Shown: positions 1-8,837 of the stretch, one piece after another | Position numbering within the stretch: the stretch's first letter is position 1 | Layout: every line of letters begins with the position of its first letter | Assembly: GCF_000376565.1 (NCBI RefSeq) | Contig: NZ_BARG01000015.1 | Coordinates: forward strand, 1-64,000 | From: Streptomyces hokutonensis | GTDB taxonomy: Bacteria; Actinomycetota; Actinomycetes; Streptomycetales; Streptomycetaceae | Reading direction: 5' to 3' | DNA length: 64,000 nt | The notes under the pieces: model-generated | The model's input: only the letters and a program-made list of their open reading frames with translations | Told to the model about the DNA's origin: nothing | The model's database searches: none | Translations under genes and position numbers: made by a program

Positions 1-24
1 GCAAATGGACACAGCCCCGCGCCC

Positions 25-582
25 CTAAAAACCAAAGACCTCGGCTAGCCGGCCTCTTGCCAGGCGTCGGAGTTCCTCCGCCACCACCACCCGTTCCTCC
101 TCCGGATCGTTCGTCAGTCGTGACCGGATTCCTGCCAGTACGTGGTCCAGGACCTCGTCCGGGGCGATTCCGTCCGGGCAGATGACGAACACGTGGCCGA
201 AGCGGGCCTCGTACGCCGCGTGGGCGGCGTCGAGAGCCATGTGGGCCGCCTCGTACGTGTCGTCCGGCAGGACCGGCAGTGATTCGCCCGCCAGCGCCTC
301 CGCCAGGTCCCCCGCCGTGAGGTCGTACGCCGCCTCGTCGGACGCCGCGAGTAGCGCGTCGAGGTCGGGGTAGGGGCGGTGGGCGGTGAGGCGGTGGGAC
401 CAGCGGTGGCTGTGGAGGCAGGTGAGGAGGGTGTGGCGGGCGTCCTCGGGCGGGGCCGTGTTGAAGGTCGCCAGTGAATTCGGGGACGGCGAGGTGCGGG
501 ACTGCTCGGGCAGCGCCGGTATGGCCAGTCGGCCGGGAAGGTGGGGAAGGCGGTGCGAAGGCAGTGTGGATCCTCGCGTCAC
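25..582 (-). CDS. OHCU decarboxylase-like protein, probably non-catalytic
   Basis: A 185-residue protein that aligns by eye with 2-oxo-4-hydroxy-4-carboxy-5-ureidoimidazoline decarboxylase, which makes S-allantoin in purine breakdown. Family features are the N-terminal FNTAPPEDARHTLL stretch, the AAYEARFGHVFVI helix-strand and the late NDPEEERVVVAEELRRLAR helix. The family's HPxIG motif, which carries the catalytic histidine, is not present: AGESLPVLPDD stands in its place. Either the protein is inactive on the usual substrate or it does something else. Only one ATG is available in frame, and the first 35 residues look poorly conserved. No urate-degradation genes are adjacent. Confidence 0.75.
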   Translation of the reverse strand: MTRGSTLPSHRLPHLPGRLAIPALPEQSRTSPSPNSLATFNTAPPEDARHTLLTCLHSHRWSHRLTAHRPYPDLDALLAASDEAAYDLTAGDLAEALAGESLPVLPDDTYEAAHMALDAAHAAYEARFGHVFVICPDGIAPDEVLDHVLAGIRSRLTNDPEEERVVVAEELRRLARGRLAEVFGF

Positions 583-749
583 GGAAGGTGCGGCAGGGGA
601 TGCGGTGAAAGGTGCTGTGAGAGGTGCGTCACCACGTTATCGGGAGTGGTCATGACGTGTCCGTTGGATGCCCGAATTTCACCCGGACGGGAGAGTTTCG
701 GAACGTGTGGTGGACACTCGCGGTCCGCCCGGGGCCGTAGGTTGGCGCC

Positions 750-2420
750 GTGAGCCAGCACAGGCGCCGCTCGTCGGCGAAGCAGGTGAAGTGGAAGCAG
801 AAGCCGGGGCTGATCGCGGTCGCCGCGGCCACTGCCGTGGTGGCGGGCGGGGTCGGCCTCGGGCTGTGGGCGTCGTCCGGGGACGACGGGAGCCCGGTCG
901 GCGCCGCGCTGAGCCCCTCCGACTCCACCTCCTCACGCGCCGCGAACTCGCGCACCCCCGCGTCCACTCCCACTCCGAGCCCCACCCGCGTCTATCCGCT
1001 GTCGCGGACGCCCCGCACGATTCCCGCCGTGCGCTCGCACACCCCCGCGCGCGGCCCCGGCTGGCGCCCCGCCAAGGGGGAACGGGTCGTCGTCGACGAC
1101 GCCGACCTCGTCGACGAGGGGCGGCTGATCGCCGGTGAGCTGGGGCTGACGTACGCGGGCGAGGCGAGCGACGTGCGCGCCGGGGACGTACGACTGGCGC
1201 TGAACGACGACGAGGGCGCGAACCCGGAGTCGTACGCGATGACCGTGCGCGGCGGGCGGGTCACCATCAGCGGGCCCTCGGACGCGGGGGTGTTCTACGG
1301 CACCCGGACGCTCAAGCAGGAGGTGCACGGCGGCGGTTCGGCGCCGGAGGGTGTCGTCCACGACCAACCGGCCAAGCCTCGGCGCGGGTTCATGCTGGAC
1401 ATCGCGCGCAAGCCGTTCACCGCGTCCTGGATCGAGGACCGGGTACGGGAGTTGGGCGACCTGAAGTTCAACGAGCTGGGCCTGCACTTCTCCGACGACC
1501 AGGGCTTCAGGATCGAGTCCACGACCCATCCCGAGGTCGTGTCGAAGGACCACCTCACCAAGGCCCAGGTGAAGACGATCGTCGATCTCGCCGCCGCTCG
1601 CCACATCACCGTCGTACCCGAGATCGACTCGCCGGGGCACCTGGGCGCGGTGATCGCCGCGCACCCCGATCTCCAACTGCGCAACGTGTCCGGTGTCGCC
1701 AGGCGCGGCGCCATCGACATCTCGAAGGACGCGTCCGCCGCGATCGTCGACGAACTCCTCGACGAGTACGCGGGGTTGTTCCCCGGCGACCAGTGGCACC
1801 TAGGCGGCGACGAGTACCAGGCGCTGACCGTCGCCAACCCCCAGGCGTCCTTCCCGCAGTTGGCCGCCGCCGCGACGAAGGCCTACGGCTCCGGCGGCAC
1901 CGTCGCCGACCTCACCACCGGCTGGCTCAACGACCGTGCCGACACGGTCCGGGGCCACGACCGGACGATGCGGGTGTGGAACGACGGCTTCTTCGCGGGG
2001 ACGTCCGTACAGGCCGCCAAGGATCTCCAAGTGGCGTACTGGACGGGCAAGGAGATCGGCGCCCGGCAGCCCGTCGCCTATCTGAGCGCGGGGCGCAAGG
2101 TCCTCAACTACAACGACGAGTACCTGTATTACGTCCTCGGTGAGCCGCAGACCTTCGTCTATCCGACCGGGCGGCGGATCTACGAGCAGTGGAACCCGCG
2201 GGTGCTGCGCGGGACGCAGGCCGTCCCCGCGAAGTACGACGCCCAGATCCTCGGCGGCTCCTTCGCGGTCTGGTGCGACCTCGCCAACTCGCAGACCCAG
2301 GCCCAGGTCGCGGCCGGCATCCGGATGCCGTTGCGCGCCACCGTCCAGAAACTGTGGGACCCGGGGACACCGCCGCTGACCTGGACCCAGTTCAAGTCGC
2401 TTGCGGACAAGGTGGGTTGA
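750..2420 (+). CDS. Beta-N-acetylhexosaminidase, GH20, membrane-anchored
   Basis: A 556-residue glycoside hydrolase family 20 enzyme that removes terminal GlcNAc or GalNAc from chitin or wall-derived oligosaccharides outside the cell. A basic start is followed by one hydrophobic segment at residues 21-41, so it is an uncleaved anchor or signal peptide, then a Ser/Thr/Pro-rich linker to about residue 90. The GH20b-like fold precedes the barrel, which begins near GFMLDIARK. The catalytic Asp-Glu pair lies in HLGGDEYQ at D354-E355. The start is GTG, directly downstream of a GC-rich leader. It is transcribed alone. Substrate preference cannot be read from the sequence. Confidence 0.9.
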   Translation: MSQHRRRSSAKQVKWKQKPGLIAVAAATAVVAGGVGLGLWASSGDDGSPVGAALSPSDSTSSRAANSRTPASTPTPSPTRVYPLSRTPRTIPAVRSHTPARGPGWRPAKGERVVVDDADLVDEGRLIAGELGLTYAGEASDVRAGDVRLALNDDEGANPESYAMTVRGGRVTISGPSDAGVFYGTRTLKQEVHGGGSAPEGVVHDQPAKPRRGFMLDIARKPFTASWIEDRVRELGDLKFNELGLHFSDDQGFRIESTTHPEVVSKDHLTKAQVKTIVDLAAARHITVVPEIDSPGHLGAVIAAHPDLQLRNVSGVARRGAIDISKDASAAIVDELLDEYAGLFPGDQWHLGGDEYQALTVANPQASFPQLAAAATKAYGSGGTVADLTTGWLNDRADTVRGHDRTMRVWNDGFFAGTSVQAAKDLQVAYWTGKEIGARQPVAYLSAGRKVLNYNDEYLYYVLGEPQTFVYPTGRRIYEQWNPRVLRGTQAVPAKYDAQILGGSFAVWCDLANSQTQAQVAAGIRMPLRATVQKLWDPGTPPLTWTQFKSLADKVG

Positions 2421-2575
2421 GCGGGCGGGGCGGTCCTCGTCCCGTTGGCCGAAAATCTCTTCTTCCGTTTTCCCGGCCTGCCCGAGGTCGTCCCGTGTGA
2501 CACTCCCGGGGTGGAGCACGCAGTCAGGGGAGACGCGGGCCCCAAAGGGGAGGGGCCCCGCCGAGGGAGGTTCGG

Positions 2576-3136
2576 ATGAGTCTGCTGGAACTGATCGCTC
2601 GGGCCGACGAACGGTCGCTGGCCGTCAGTGGGCTGGCTTGTTTGGATCGGTGTGTGCCGCTGCTGGGCGGTGGTGACGAGGTGCTGCGGCCGTTGTGGGC
2701 CGGCCTCGCGGACGGCGCGGTGGGGGAGGAGTGGGGCGAGCGGCTGGAGAAGGCGCGCGGTGAACTGCCCGCGCTCTTCGAGGAACCCGGTGAGGACCTG
2801 GCCGCGCCGTTCGCCCGGCGGATGCTCGACACCGCCCCGGACAACCTGGCCGACCCCTCCGTACGCGAGTGGGCCGACATCTGCTCCATTGCCTCTCTGC
2901 GGATCCACCAGCTCCTCGACCCCGCCGACGACGGCTCCCCGGTCGACGCGCGCCGGGCCGGCCGTACGGACGGGGTCTCGCCGCTCGTCGCCGCCGAACT
3001 GCGCCGCCAGATCACCGTGCTCGAACTCCTCTCCGGCCCCGCCCCCGGCGGACTCCGCCAGGTCCTGGCCGTGTCGACGGAGGGCCGCCGGGTACTGCGC
3101 GCGGTGGTGTCGCGCCGGGCCCGCGGACGGGCGTGA
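2576..3136 (+). CDS. Conserved hypothetical protein
   Basis: A 186-residue soluble, acidic, mostly helical protein with no signal peptide, membrane segment or motif I recognise. The ATG start is well supported by the GAGGGAGG ribosome-binding sequence just upstream. Codon use is strongly GC-rich at the third position, so it is a real gene. It reads the same way as its neighbours but is spaced about 155 bp from the hexosaminidase, so it probably has its own promoter. Function unknown. Confidence 0.7.
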   Translation: MSLLELIARADERSLAVSGLACLDRCVPLLGGGDEVLRPLWAGLADGAVGEEWGERLEKARGELPALFEEPGEDLAAPFARRMLDTAPDNLADPSVREWADICSIASLRIHQLLDPADDGSPVDARRAGRTDGVSPLVAAELRRQITVLELLSGPAPGGLRQVLAVSTEGRRVLRAVVSRRARGRA

Positions 3137-3259
3137 CCGGGGCCGGGAGTCTCGGTCTGTGAGCGTCGTGCGGTGAGGATGGGGCGGTCCTGCGCCGGTC
3201 CGGGGGAATGTCCGGATCGTGGTGCCGGAAGAGCGCCCGGCCGTGCTTCTCCTGGTGTG

Positions 3260-3658
3260 GTGACAGAGCGGATGAGAGAGCGGTCGCGCCCCAGGGCCGC
3301 CGCGCAGCCCGTGCGGTGGGCCGCGGACTCGGTGGCGATGATGCGCGAGGGTGCCCGGGTGCGCCTCGACTACTCGGCGCGGAGCCTGTGGCGCGTCGAC
3401 CGGATGATCGAGGAGATACGGCGGGAGGGCGCGCCGTACGCCGCCGTGGAGAGCGAGTTGCGCGGATTCGGGGCGTACGCCGGCGAGGTGATCGCGCGGC
3501 AGACCGGTGCCGAGTGGTGGGCGACCGGCGGTGAGCACTGGCTGCGTACTCCGGACGGGCGCCTGTGGGACCCCGTCGACGAGGCGCGGCGGTGTTTCGG
3601 CGGGCACGGGTCGCTGCGGCTGCTGTGCCGGGACGCGGTGAACGGCGTACCGGGGTAG
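3260..3658 (+). CDS. Conserved hypothetical protein
   Basis: About 132 residues, soluble. The recognisable part runs from RWAADSVAMMREGARVRLDY through a Leu/Arg-rich helix to a small W-rich segment (AEWWATGGEHWLRTPDGRLWDP), resembling the small DUF-type proteins common in Streptomyces that pair a helix with a Trp-rich sheet. The frame is open upstream to 3173, but that extension is low-complexity Gly/Pro/Arg, so GTG 3260 (or ATG 3272) is a more likely start. Function unknown. It lies about 120 bp before the MFS exporter. Confidence 0.6.
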   Translation: MTERMRERSRPRAAAQPVRWAADSVAMMREGARVRLDYSARSLWRVDRMIEEIRREGAPYAAVESELRGFGAYAGEVIARQTGAEWWATGGEHWLRTPDGRLWDPVDEARRCFGGHGSLRLLCRDAVNGVPG

Positions 3659-3782
3659 GGGAGTTCGGCGGTCGCTCCGGGGTGCCGAACTCTGCAAAAT
3701 TGGCGTAATAAGAGACGCCTGCGTTCCCCAAGGGGGAGGTCCGGGAGGACGATGAGAGCAACTGCCGGACCGGGGAGGGCAC

Positions 3783-5258
3783 ATGGCCGAGAACCGTCGT
3801 TGGTGGGCGCTGGTCGTCATCGCGCTCGCGCAGTTGATGGTCGTCCTCGACATGACCATCGTCAACATCGCACTGCCGTCCGCCCAGACCGACCTGGGGA
3901 TGTCGGACGGGAACCGGCAGTGGGTCATCACCGCCTACACCCTCGCCTTCGGCGGACTGCTGCTGCTCGGCGGCCGGATCGCGGACCTCGCCGGACGCAA
4001 GAACACCTTCATGATCGGCCTGATCGGCTTCGCCGCCGCGTCCGCGCTCGGCGGTGCCGCCGCCAACCAGGGCATGCTGTTCGGCGCCCGGGCCCTGCAA
4101 GGAGTCTTCGCCGCGCTCCTCGCCCCCTCCGCGCTGTCGCTGCTGACCACGACGTTCACCGACCCGAAGGACCGCGGCAAGGCCTTCGGCGTGTTCGGCG
4201 CGATCGTCGGCGCAGGCGCGGCAGTCGGTCTCCTCGCGGGCGGTTTCCTCACCCAGTACCTGGACTGGCGCTGGTGCCTCTACGTCAACGTGCCCATCGC
4301 GCTGGTCGCGTTCGCCGGCGCCTGGGTGCTGCTCAGCGACAGCTCCCGGCACCCGGAGGCCCACCTCGACATCCCGGGCGCGCTCCTCGGCTCGGGCGGC
4401 ATGCTCACCCTCGTCTACGGCTTCTCCGAGGCGGAGTCGAGGAGTTGGGGTGACGGACTGGTCCTCGGTCTGCTCGCCGCCGGTGTCGTGCTGCTCCTCG
4501 CGTTCGGGTTCTGGCAGACCCGGGCACGGGTTCCGCTGCTGCCGATGACGGTGGTGAAGGACCGCCAGCGGATCGGGGCGTTCCTCACCATCCTGTTCGT
4601 CACCATCGGCATGTTCGGCGTGTTCCTCTTCCTCACCTACTACATGCAGCGCGTCCTCGGCTATTCGCCGGTCAAGACGGGCGTCGCCTATCTCCCCATC
4701 ACCGTCGGCATGATCACCGGCTCCACGCAGATCGCCGCCCGGCTGGTGTACCGGGTCCCGCCGCGCACCCTGATGGTCCCGGGCCTGCTGATCGCGGCGG
4801 GCGCGCTCGCGCTGATCGCCCAGGTCGGGGTGGAGCCCGCGTACGCCACGTACATCCTGCCCGGCATGCTGATGCTCGGCCTCGGCATGGGTACGGCGAT
4901 GATGACCTCGGTGTCCCTGGCCACCGGAGGCGTCGCCCCGCGCGACTCCGGCGCCGCCTCCGCCACCTTCAACACCGCCCAGCAGGTGGGCGGTTCGATC
5001 GGTACGGCCCTCCTCAACACGATCGCCGCCACGGTCACCACGCGCTACGCCACCGCCCACGCGGGCCCCGGCGTCGACAAGCGGCTCCTCGAGGCCAAGG
5101 CCGCGGTGCACGGCTTCAACGTCGCCACCTGGTGGGCGATGGGCTCCCTCCTGCTGGCCGCGCTCATCGCGGGTGTCCTGGTGAACACGGACCGGGTGTC
5201 CTCACCGGGCGCGGTGGCGGCGGAGACGCCCCAACAGCCGGTGGACACAACGCTTTAG
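3783..5258 (+). CDS. MFS drug exporter, DHA2 (EmrB/QacA) family, 14 TM
   Basis: A 491-residue proton-driven multidrug efflux permease of the inner membrane. The start is ATG with GGGGAGGG just upstream. The first helix carries the DHA2 signature LDMTIVNIALPSAQ. Motif A appears as GGRIADLAGRKN between TM2 and TM3, and motif C-like glycines lie in TM5 (GAIVGAGAAVGLLAGG). The length and about 14 hydrophobic segments fit DHA2 rather than the 12-TM DHA1 group. No TetR regulator sits next to it. The substrate is not predictable. Confidence 0.9.
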   Translation: MAENRRWWALVVIALAQLMVVLDMTIVNIALPSAQTDLGMSDGNRQWVITAYTLAFGGLLLLGGRIADLAGRKNTFMIGLIGFAAASALGGAAANQGMLFGARALQGVFAALLAPSALSLLTTTFTDPKDRGKAFGVFGAIVGAGAAVGLLAGGFLTQYLDWRWCLYVNVPIALVAFAGAWVLLSDSSRHPEAHLDIPGALLGSGGMLTLVYGFSEAESRSWGDGLVLGLLAAGVVLLLAFGFWQTRARVPLLPMTVVKDRQRIGAFLTILFVTIGMFGVFLFLTYYMQRVLGYSPVKTGVAYLPITVGMITGSTQIAARLVYRVPPRTLMVPGLLIAAGALALIAQVGVEPAYATYILPGMLMLGLGMGTAMMTSVSLATGGVAPRDSGAASATFNTAQQVGGSIGTALLNTIAATVTTRYATAHAGPGVDKRLLEAKAAVHGFNVATWWAMGSLLLAALIAGVLVNTDRVSSPGAVAAETPQQPVDTTL

Positions 5259-5326
5259 GGCGACGGGATCGACGAGCCGTACCCCGCGGCGGGGACGCTG
5301 TGACACTTCTGTGAGGTCCGGCGCTG

Positions 5327-6046
5327 ATGGCGATGGGGGGTGCGGGGGACCGCCGCGCCCGGTACGGATTCTTCGCGTACGGACGAGGACAGTCCTTGGG
5401 CCAGACAGGCGAGCCCCGCCGCGGGCACGCGCACGACGGGGAACTGGGTGCCGCTGTCGCGCGCGCCCAGGAGGGCGACGACGGCGCTTTCGCGGTCGCG
5501 TACCGGATCGTGCAGCCCGGGCTGCTCGGATATCTGCGCGGGCTCGTCGGCGACGAGGCCGAGGACGTGGCGGCCGACGCCTGGCTGGAGATCGCCCGCG
5601 ATCTCGGCCGTTTCCGGGGAGACGGGGCGGGCTTCCGGGGCTGGACGGCGACCATCGCACGGCACCGGGCGCTGGACCATCTGCGCAGACAGCGGGTGCG
5701 GCCCCGGTCGGCGACCCTCGAACAGGACGTGTTCGAACTCCCCGGTCCGCACAGCACCCATGACCAGGCACTGGAGTCCCTCTCCACCGAACACGCCCTC
5801 GACCTGGTGCGCGGCCTGCCCCGCGACCAGGCGGAGGCGGTCCTGCTCCGCGTCGTCGTGGGCCTCGACGGGCCGGCCGCCGCCCGGGTCCTGGGCAAAC
5901 GCCCCGGCGCGGTACGCACCGCGGCCTACCGTGGGCTGAAGCGGCTGGCCCGCGAACTCGCCGCGGAGGGTGTGACGGATGCCGGCACCAGGACGCTGGG
6001 GGAGTCGGACGACGGTTCGGCGACGGATGGACACGGACATGGCTGA
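5327..6046 (+). CDS. ECF-type RNA polymerase sigma factor (paralogue 1)
   Basis: A 239-residue group 4 sigma factor. Sigma region 2 lies at about residues 45-115 (LLGYLRGLVGDEAEDVAADAWLEIARDL, then FRGWTATIARHRALDHLRR) and region 4 at about 160-215 (LPRDQAEAVLLRVVVGLDGPAAARVLGKRPGAVRTAAYRGLKRLA). It is a close paralogue of the sigma factor at 15233-15895. The first 35 residues are not conserved between the two, so the true start may lie downstream of ATG 5327. The 3' end overlaps the start of a small ORF at 6039, as its paralogue overlaps its own partner, which suggests a sigma/regulator pair. Confidence 0.85.
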   Translation: MAMGGAGDRRARYGFFAYGRGQSLGQTGEPRRGHAHDGELGAAVARAQEGDDGAFAVAYRIVQPGLLGYLRGLVGDEAEDVAADAWLEIARDLGRFRGDGAGFRGWTATIARHRALDHLRRQRVRPRSATLEQDVFELPGPHSTHDQALESLSTEHALDLVRGLPRDQAEAVLLRVVVGLDGPAAARVLGKRPGAVRTAAYRGLKRLARELAAEGVTDAGTRTLGESDDGSATDGHGHG

Positions 6047-6218
6047 GCAGCGGAACGGCGACGGCTTCCCGGCCCTGCTGGGCGCCGCGCTGCGCGATGT
6101 CGTCGTGGACGACGAGGCGGAGCGGCGGGCGGTCGCCGCGTTCCGCCTGGCCAGGGATTCCGGCGACCGAGCGACCAGCCCCCGGCGCGAGGACGACTGG
6201 CGCCCCGGATCCGCGTGA
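6039..6218 (+). CDS. Small partner protein of ECF sigma factor, short form
   Basis: A 59-residue ORF whose ATG lies inside the last codons of the sigma factor (8-nt overlap), implying translational coupling. It has a helix AERRAVAAFRLARDSG that matches, in position and composition, the EEAALAAFRAARTG helix near residue 80 of the 384-residue protein following the paralogous sigma factor at 15.2 kb. It stops before any membrane segment, so it looks like a reduced or truncated version of that partner. Anti-sigma activity is inferred from gene order only. Confidence 0.5.
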   Translation: MAEQRNGDGFPALLGAALRDVVVDDEAERRAVAAFRLARDSGDRATSPRREDDWRPGSA

Positions 6219-6339
6219 GCCCGGCCACCGTGGCCAGGGCCTGTCCGGCGGATCACGCCGCAGACGCGGGGCGTGCACGTGCTCGCCCGCTGCCCTGAAG
6301 GCGTGGGGCCCCAGCGGAGTTGTCCTCGGTTGCCGACGT

Positions 6340-6372
6340 CCCCCAGCCTTCGGCCGGGAGGTGCCCCCACCG
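6340..6372. repeat. Streptomyces-type palindromic intergenic repeat
   Basis: The stretch CCCCCAGCCTTCGGCCGGG at 6340-6358, continuing as AGGTGCCCCCAC, is a short GC-rich palindrome of the kind scattered through Streptomyces intergenic DNA. Its 19-nt core is found again, in exact reverse complement, at 29477-29495 inside a coding sequence. It lies between the sigma partner gene and the convergent amidohydrolase and may also fold as a transcript end. Confidence 0.6.
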
Positions 6373-6457
6373 CGTCGCCCGCGGCGGAGGAGCCGCTGAT
6401 CTCAACGTCTCCTCCGCCGCGCAGCTGGACGTACCACGCCCCGCTCACCGGCGTCGA

Positions 6458-7768
6458 TCAGTCGCCGCTGGTTTCCTGCGACTTGATCCGCCGGACAGGC
6501 CCTGGAACCGCTTCGTCAACTACCCTGCCCCGCTTGACGATCCGGCCCTCCTGCATGACCAGCACCACGTTCGCCGGATCCCCGAGCAGGCCGATGTCGG
6601 CGACGGGGTCGCCCTCGCACACCACTACGTCGGCGGTCTTGCCGACCTCGACCGTGCCCAACGACTCGTCCAGGCCGAGGAGTTGGGCGGAGGCCAGGGT
6701 TCCCGCGCGGATGGCGTCCAGTGGGGACAGCCCCAACTGCACCAGGTGGCCGAGCTCTTGGAGGTTCCGCCCGTGGGGAACCGCGCCCGCGTCCGTGCCG
6801 AGTGCCACCTTCACCCCGCGCCGTACCGCCTCGCTCAGCCGGGTCGTCGCCGCCTCCGCGAGCCGGGCCTTCTTCTCGTAGGCGGCGAGCGTGAAGCGGT
6901 CGCGCTCGACATGGAAGGTCGACAGCGTCGGGACCAGGAACGCGCCCTTCTCCAGCATCAGATCGATGCCTTCGTCGTCGATGAGGTAGCCGTGCTCGAC
7001 GCTGGTCACCCCGCCGCGCAGGGCGTTCTTGATGCCCACCGTGCCCTGCGCGTGCGCGGCGACCGGCCGGCCGCGGTGCCGCTGGGTCTCGTCCACGACC
7101 GTCGCGATCTCCTCCACGGTCAGGCCCTCGTCCTCGGGCTGGTCGCTCGGGCTGTTGACGCCCCCGGTCGCGCAGACCTTGATGACGTCCGCGCCGTCGC
7201 GCAGCAACCGCCGTGTCGCCAGCCGCACTTGGCCGGGATCGTCGGCCAGCTCGCTGAACGGCTCGAGGAGGGCAGAGGGGTCGTAGCCGCTGGGCATGCT
7301 GAAGTCGGCGTGTCCGCCGGTGTGGCTCATCAGCCGCAGCGCGACATGCAGCCGGGGTCCCTCGATCAGGCCGAGCGCGACGGCGTCGCGGTACCCGGCG
7401 TCGATGCCACCGAGGTCGCGAGCTGTGGTGATTCCGGCGTGCAGGGTCTCGCGCATCCGGCGGGCCCGTTCGAAGACGGTGACCGTGGGCCGGTTGGTCA
7501 GCAGCCTGCCGGTGAAGTCGGCGTTGCTGTCCATGAGGAAGTGCAGATGGCAGTCGAAGAACCCCGGCAGCAGGGTGCGTCCGCCGCAGTCGACGACCGT
7601 GGCCCCGCCTGGCTCGGGCCTCGCGTGCTCCGGCCCGGCGTAGGTGAATCTGCCGTCCTCCACGACCACCGCCGCCGACTCGACGGGCGGGCCTCCGGTG
7701 CCGTCGACGAGACGGACTCCGGTGAACACGACGGGGGCCGACGAGCGACGTTCACTGTTGGCAGGCAT
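6458..7768 (-). CDS. Metal-dependent amidohydrolase family protein
   Basis: A 436-residue cytosolic TIM-barrel hydrolase of the imidazolonepropionase/prolidase-like amidohydrolase group. The metal ligands are all in place: DCHLHF after strand 1, the probable carboxylated lysine in ADVIKVCATGG, HAQG, the EHG histidine in SVEHGYLIDDEG, and the aspartate of LGTDAGAVPHG. The composite beta-sandwich domain is split between both ends (GVRLVDGTG... and KTADVVVCEGDPV). The long open frame upstream is low-complexity, so ATG 7768 (MPANSERR) was chosen. The substrate, probably a cyclic amide or dipeptide, is unknown. Confidence 0.85.
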   Translation of the reverse strand: MPANSERRSSAPVVFTGVRLVDGTGGPPVESAAVVVEDGRFTYAGPEHARPEPGGATVVDCGGRTLLPGFFDCHLHFLMDSNADFTGRLLTNRPTVTVFERARRMRETLHAGITTARDLGGIDAGYRDAVALGLIEGPRLHVALRLMSHTGGHADFSMPSGYDPSALLEPFSELADDPGQVRLATRRLLRDGADVIKVCATGGVNSPSDQPEDEGLTVEEIATVVDETQRHRGRPVAAHAQGTVGIKNALRGGVTSVEHGYLIDDEGIDLMLEKGAFLVPTLSTFHVERDRFTLAAYEKKARLAEAATTRLSEAVRRGVKVALGTDAGAVPHGRNLQELGHLVQLGLSPLDAIRAGTLASAQLLGLDESLGTVEVGKTADVVVCEGDPVADIGLLGDPANVVLVMQEGRIVKRGRVVDEAVPGPVRRIKSQETSGD

Positions 7769-7964
7769 GACCCACGTGTATCCCGCACCGACCGCACCCG
7801 GCACGCGCGGTGGTCCGGTGGCCGGGACACCGGGCCTGGGCCGTGTCCGCGAAGTCCCTCCCCGGCGGGGGTACCCCCGGCCCCGCGACGCCCGGCACGC
7901 TTCCCCACTGCCTTGAGGGATCCGGGCGGACGGCGGGACTCTGCGGACACGACCTGACACGGAA

Positions 7965-8008
7965 GCCCGTGCCGTCCGGGGGCGGGCCCACCCCCGGACG
8001 GCACGGGC
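7965..8008 (-). terminator. Strong hairpin terminator of the conservon/P450 operon
   Basis: Perfect 18-bp inverted repeat: GCCCGTGCCGTCCGGGGG at 7965-7982 pairs with 7991-8008 across an 8-nt loop. It lies directly after the last gene of the minus-strand run, so transcription from cvnA would end here. No long U tract follows, as is usual in Streptomyces. Confidence 0.8.
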
Positions 8009-8015
8009 GTAACAC

Positions 8016-8837
8016 TCAGCGCGGTTGGGCGAGTTGCGCGGCGAGGAGGTGGGAGTCGAGGAGGGCGGTGTCGCTGGTGCGGGCGGCTTTCGCGTAGCCG
8101 GCGAGCATGCGTTTGGTGAGGACGAGCGCCTGGGGGGAGCGCCGGGCGAGGGGTCTGGTCCAGGCTGTGACGGCGTCGTCCAGCTGGTCGAGGGGGGCGA
8201 CCTTGTGCAGGAGCCCGAGGTGGTGGGCGGTGGGGGCGTCGAACTCGTCGCAGGTGAGCATGAGTTCGCGGATCCGGGCGGCGCCGGCCTCCGTGATCAG
8301 ACGTCCCATGGCTCCGCCCCACGCGGGGGCGAGTCCGAGGCCGATCTCCGGCATGCGGAAGCGGCAGGTGTCCGCCCCCGCGCGCAGATCGCAGTGGGCG
8401 GCGAGCGCGAGACCCGCTCCGATGACCCGGCCGTGGAGCCGGGCGATGGTGACGGCGTGGGTGTTCTCCAGCGCCTGGCACAGCCGGTGGGCCTTGTCCG
8501 CGAGGCGCCGCAGCGTGGTCCCGGTCGGATCGCCGGCCAGGGCGTCCTGGTACTCCCGGCGGTCCGCTCCCAGGCAGAAGTCCTCGCCGAGGGAGGAGAG
8601 CACCAGGATCTGGACGTCGGGCTGTTCGTGGAGGCCGTCGAGTACGGCGATGAGCGCGTCCAGGACGGCGGAGCTCAGGACGTCGTCGTCCTGAGCGGAG
8701 GGGTTGAGCCGTGCGTGGAGGACGGAACCGGTCCGGGTGAGGCTCACGGGGCCGGCGGGAGGTGCGGTCTCCGCGTCGTCCACGGGCTCCGACGCGGGGG
8801 CGTGCACAGCGGTACCGGAGGTTATTGGCGGGTTCAT
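8016..8837 (-). CDS. Enoyl-CoA hydratase/isomerase (crotonase) family protein
   Basis: A 273-residue crotonase-fold protein. The oxyanion-hole region reads GEDFCLGADRREY and a second glycine-rich turn reads LHGRVIGAGLALAAHCDLRAG, then FRMPEIGLGLAPAWGGAMGRL. The usual catalytic glutamates are not all obvious: the position after the second turn is AAHCD rather than the E-containing loop of hydratases. The activity may therefore be isomerase, hydrolase or decarboxylase. Its ATG overlaps the P450 stop by ATGA, so the two are translationally coupled and probably act in one pathway. The first 45 residues are a Pro/Ala-rich extension. Confidence 0.8.
   Translation of the reverse strand: MNPPITSGTAVHAPASEPVDDAETAPPAGPVSLTRTGSVLHARLNPSAQDDDVLSSAVLDALIAVLDGLHEQPDVQILVLSSLGEDFCLGADRREYQDALAGDPTGTTLRRLADKAHRLCQALENTHAVTIARLHGRVIGAGLALAAHCDLRAGADTCRFRMPEIGLGLAPAWGGAMGRLITEAGAARIRELMLTCDEFDAPTAHHLGLLHKVAPLDQLDDAVTAWTRPLARRSPQALVLTKRMLAGYAKAARTSDTALLDSHLLAAQLAQPR

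Noticed and set aside
3012..5111. A 699-residue minus-strand open frame opposite the DHA2 exporter
   Set aside because: It is low-complexity Arg/Gly/Glu/His, with no family features, and a mirror of the strongly coding plus strand. Long antisense frames are usual in DNA of this GC content.
7864..7882. GGGGGTACCCCC palindrome upstream of the amidohydrolase gene
   Set aside because: It may be another short repeat or a KpnI-site-like chance palindrome. I saw no second exact copy in the window and no link to a regulator.
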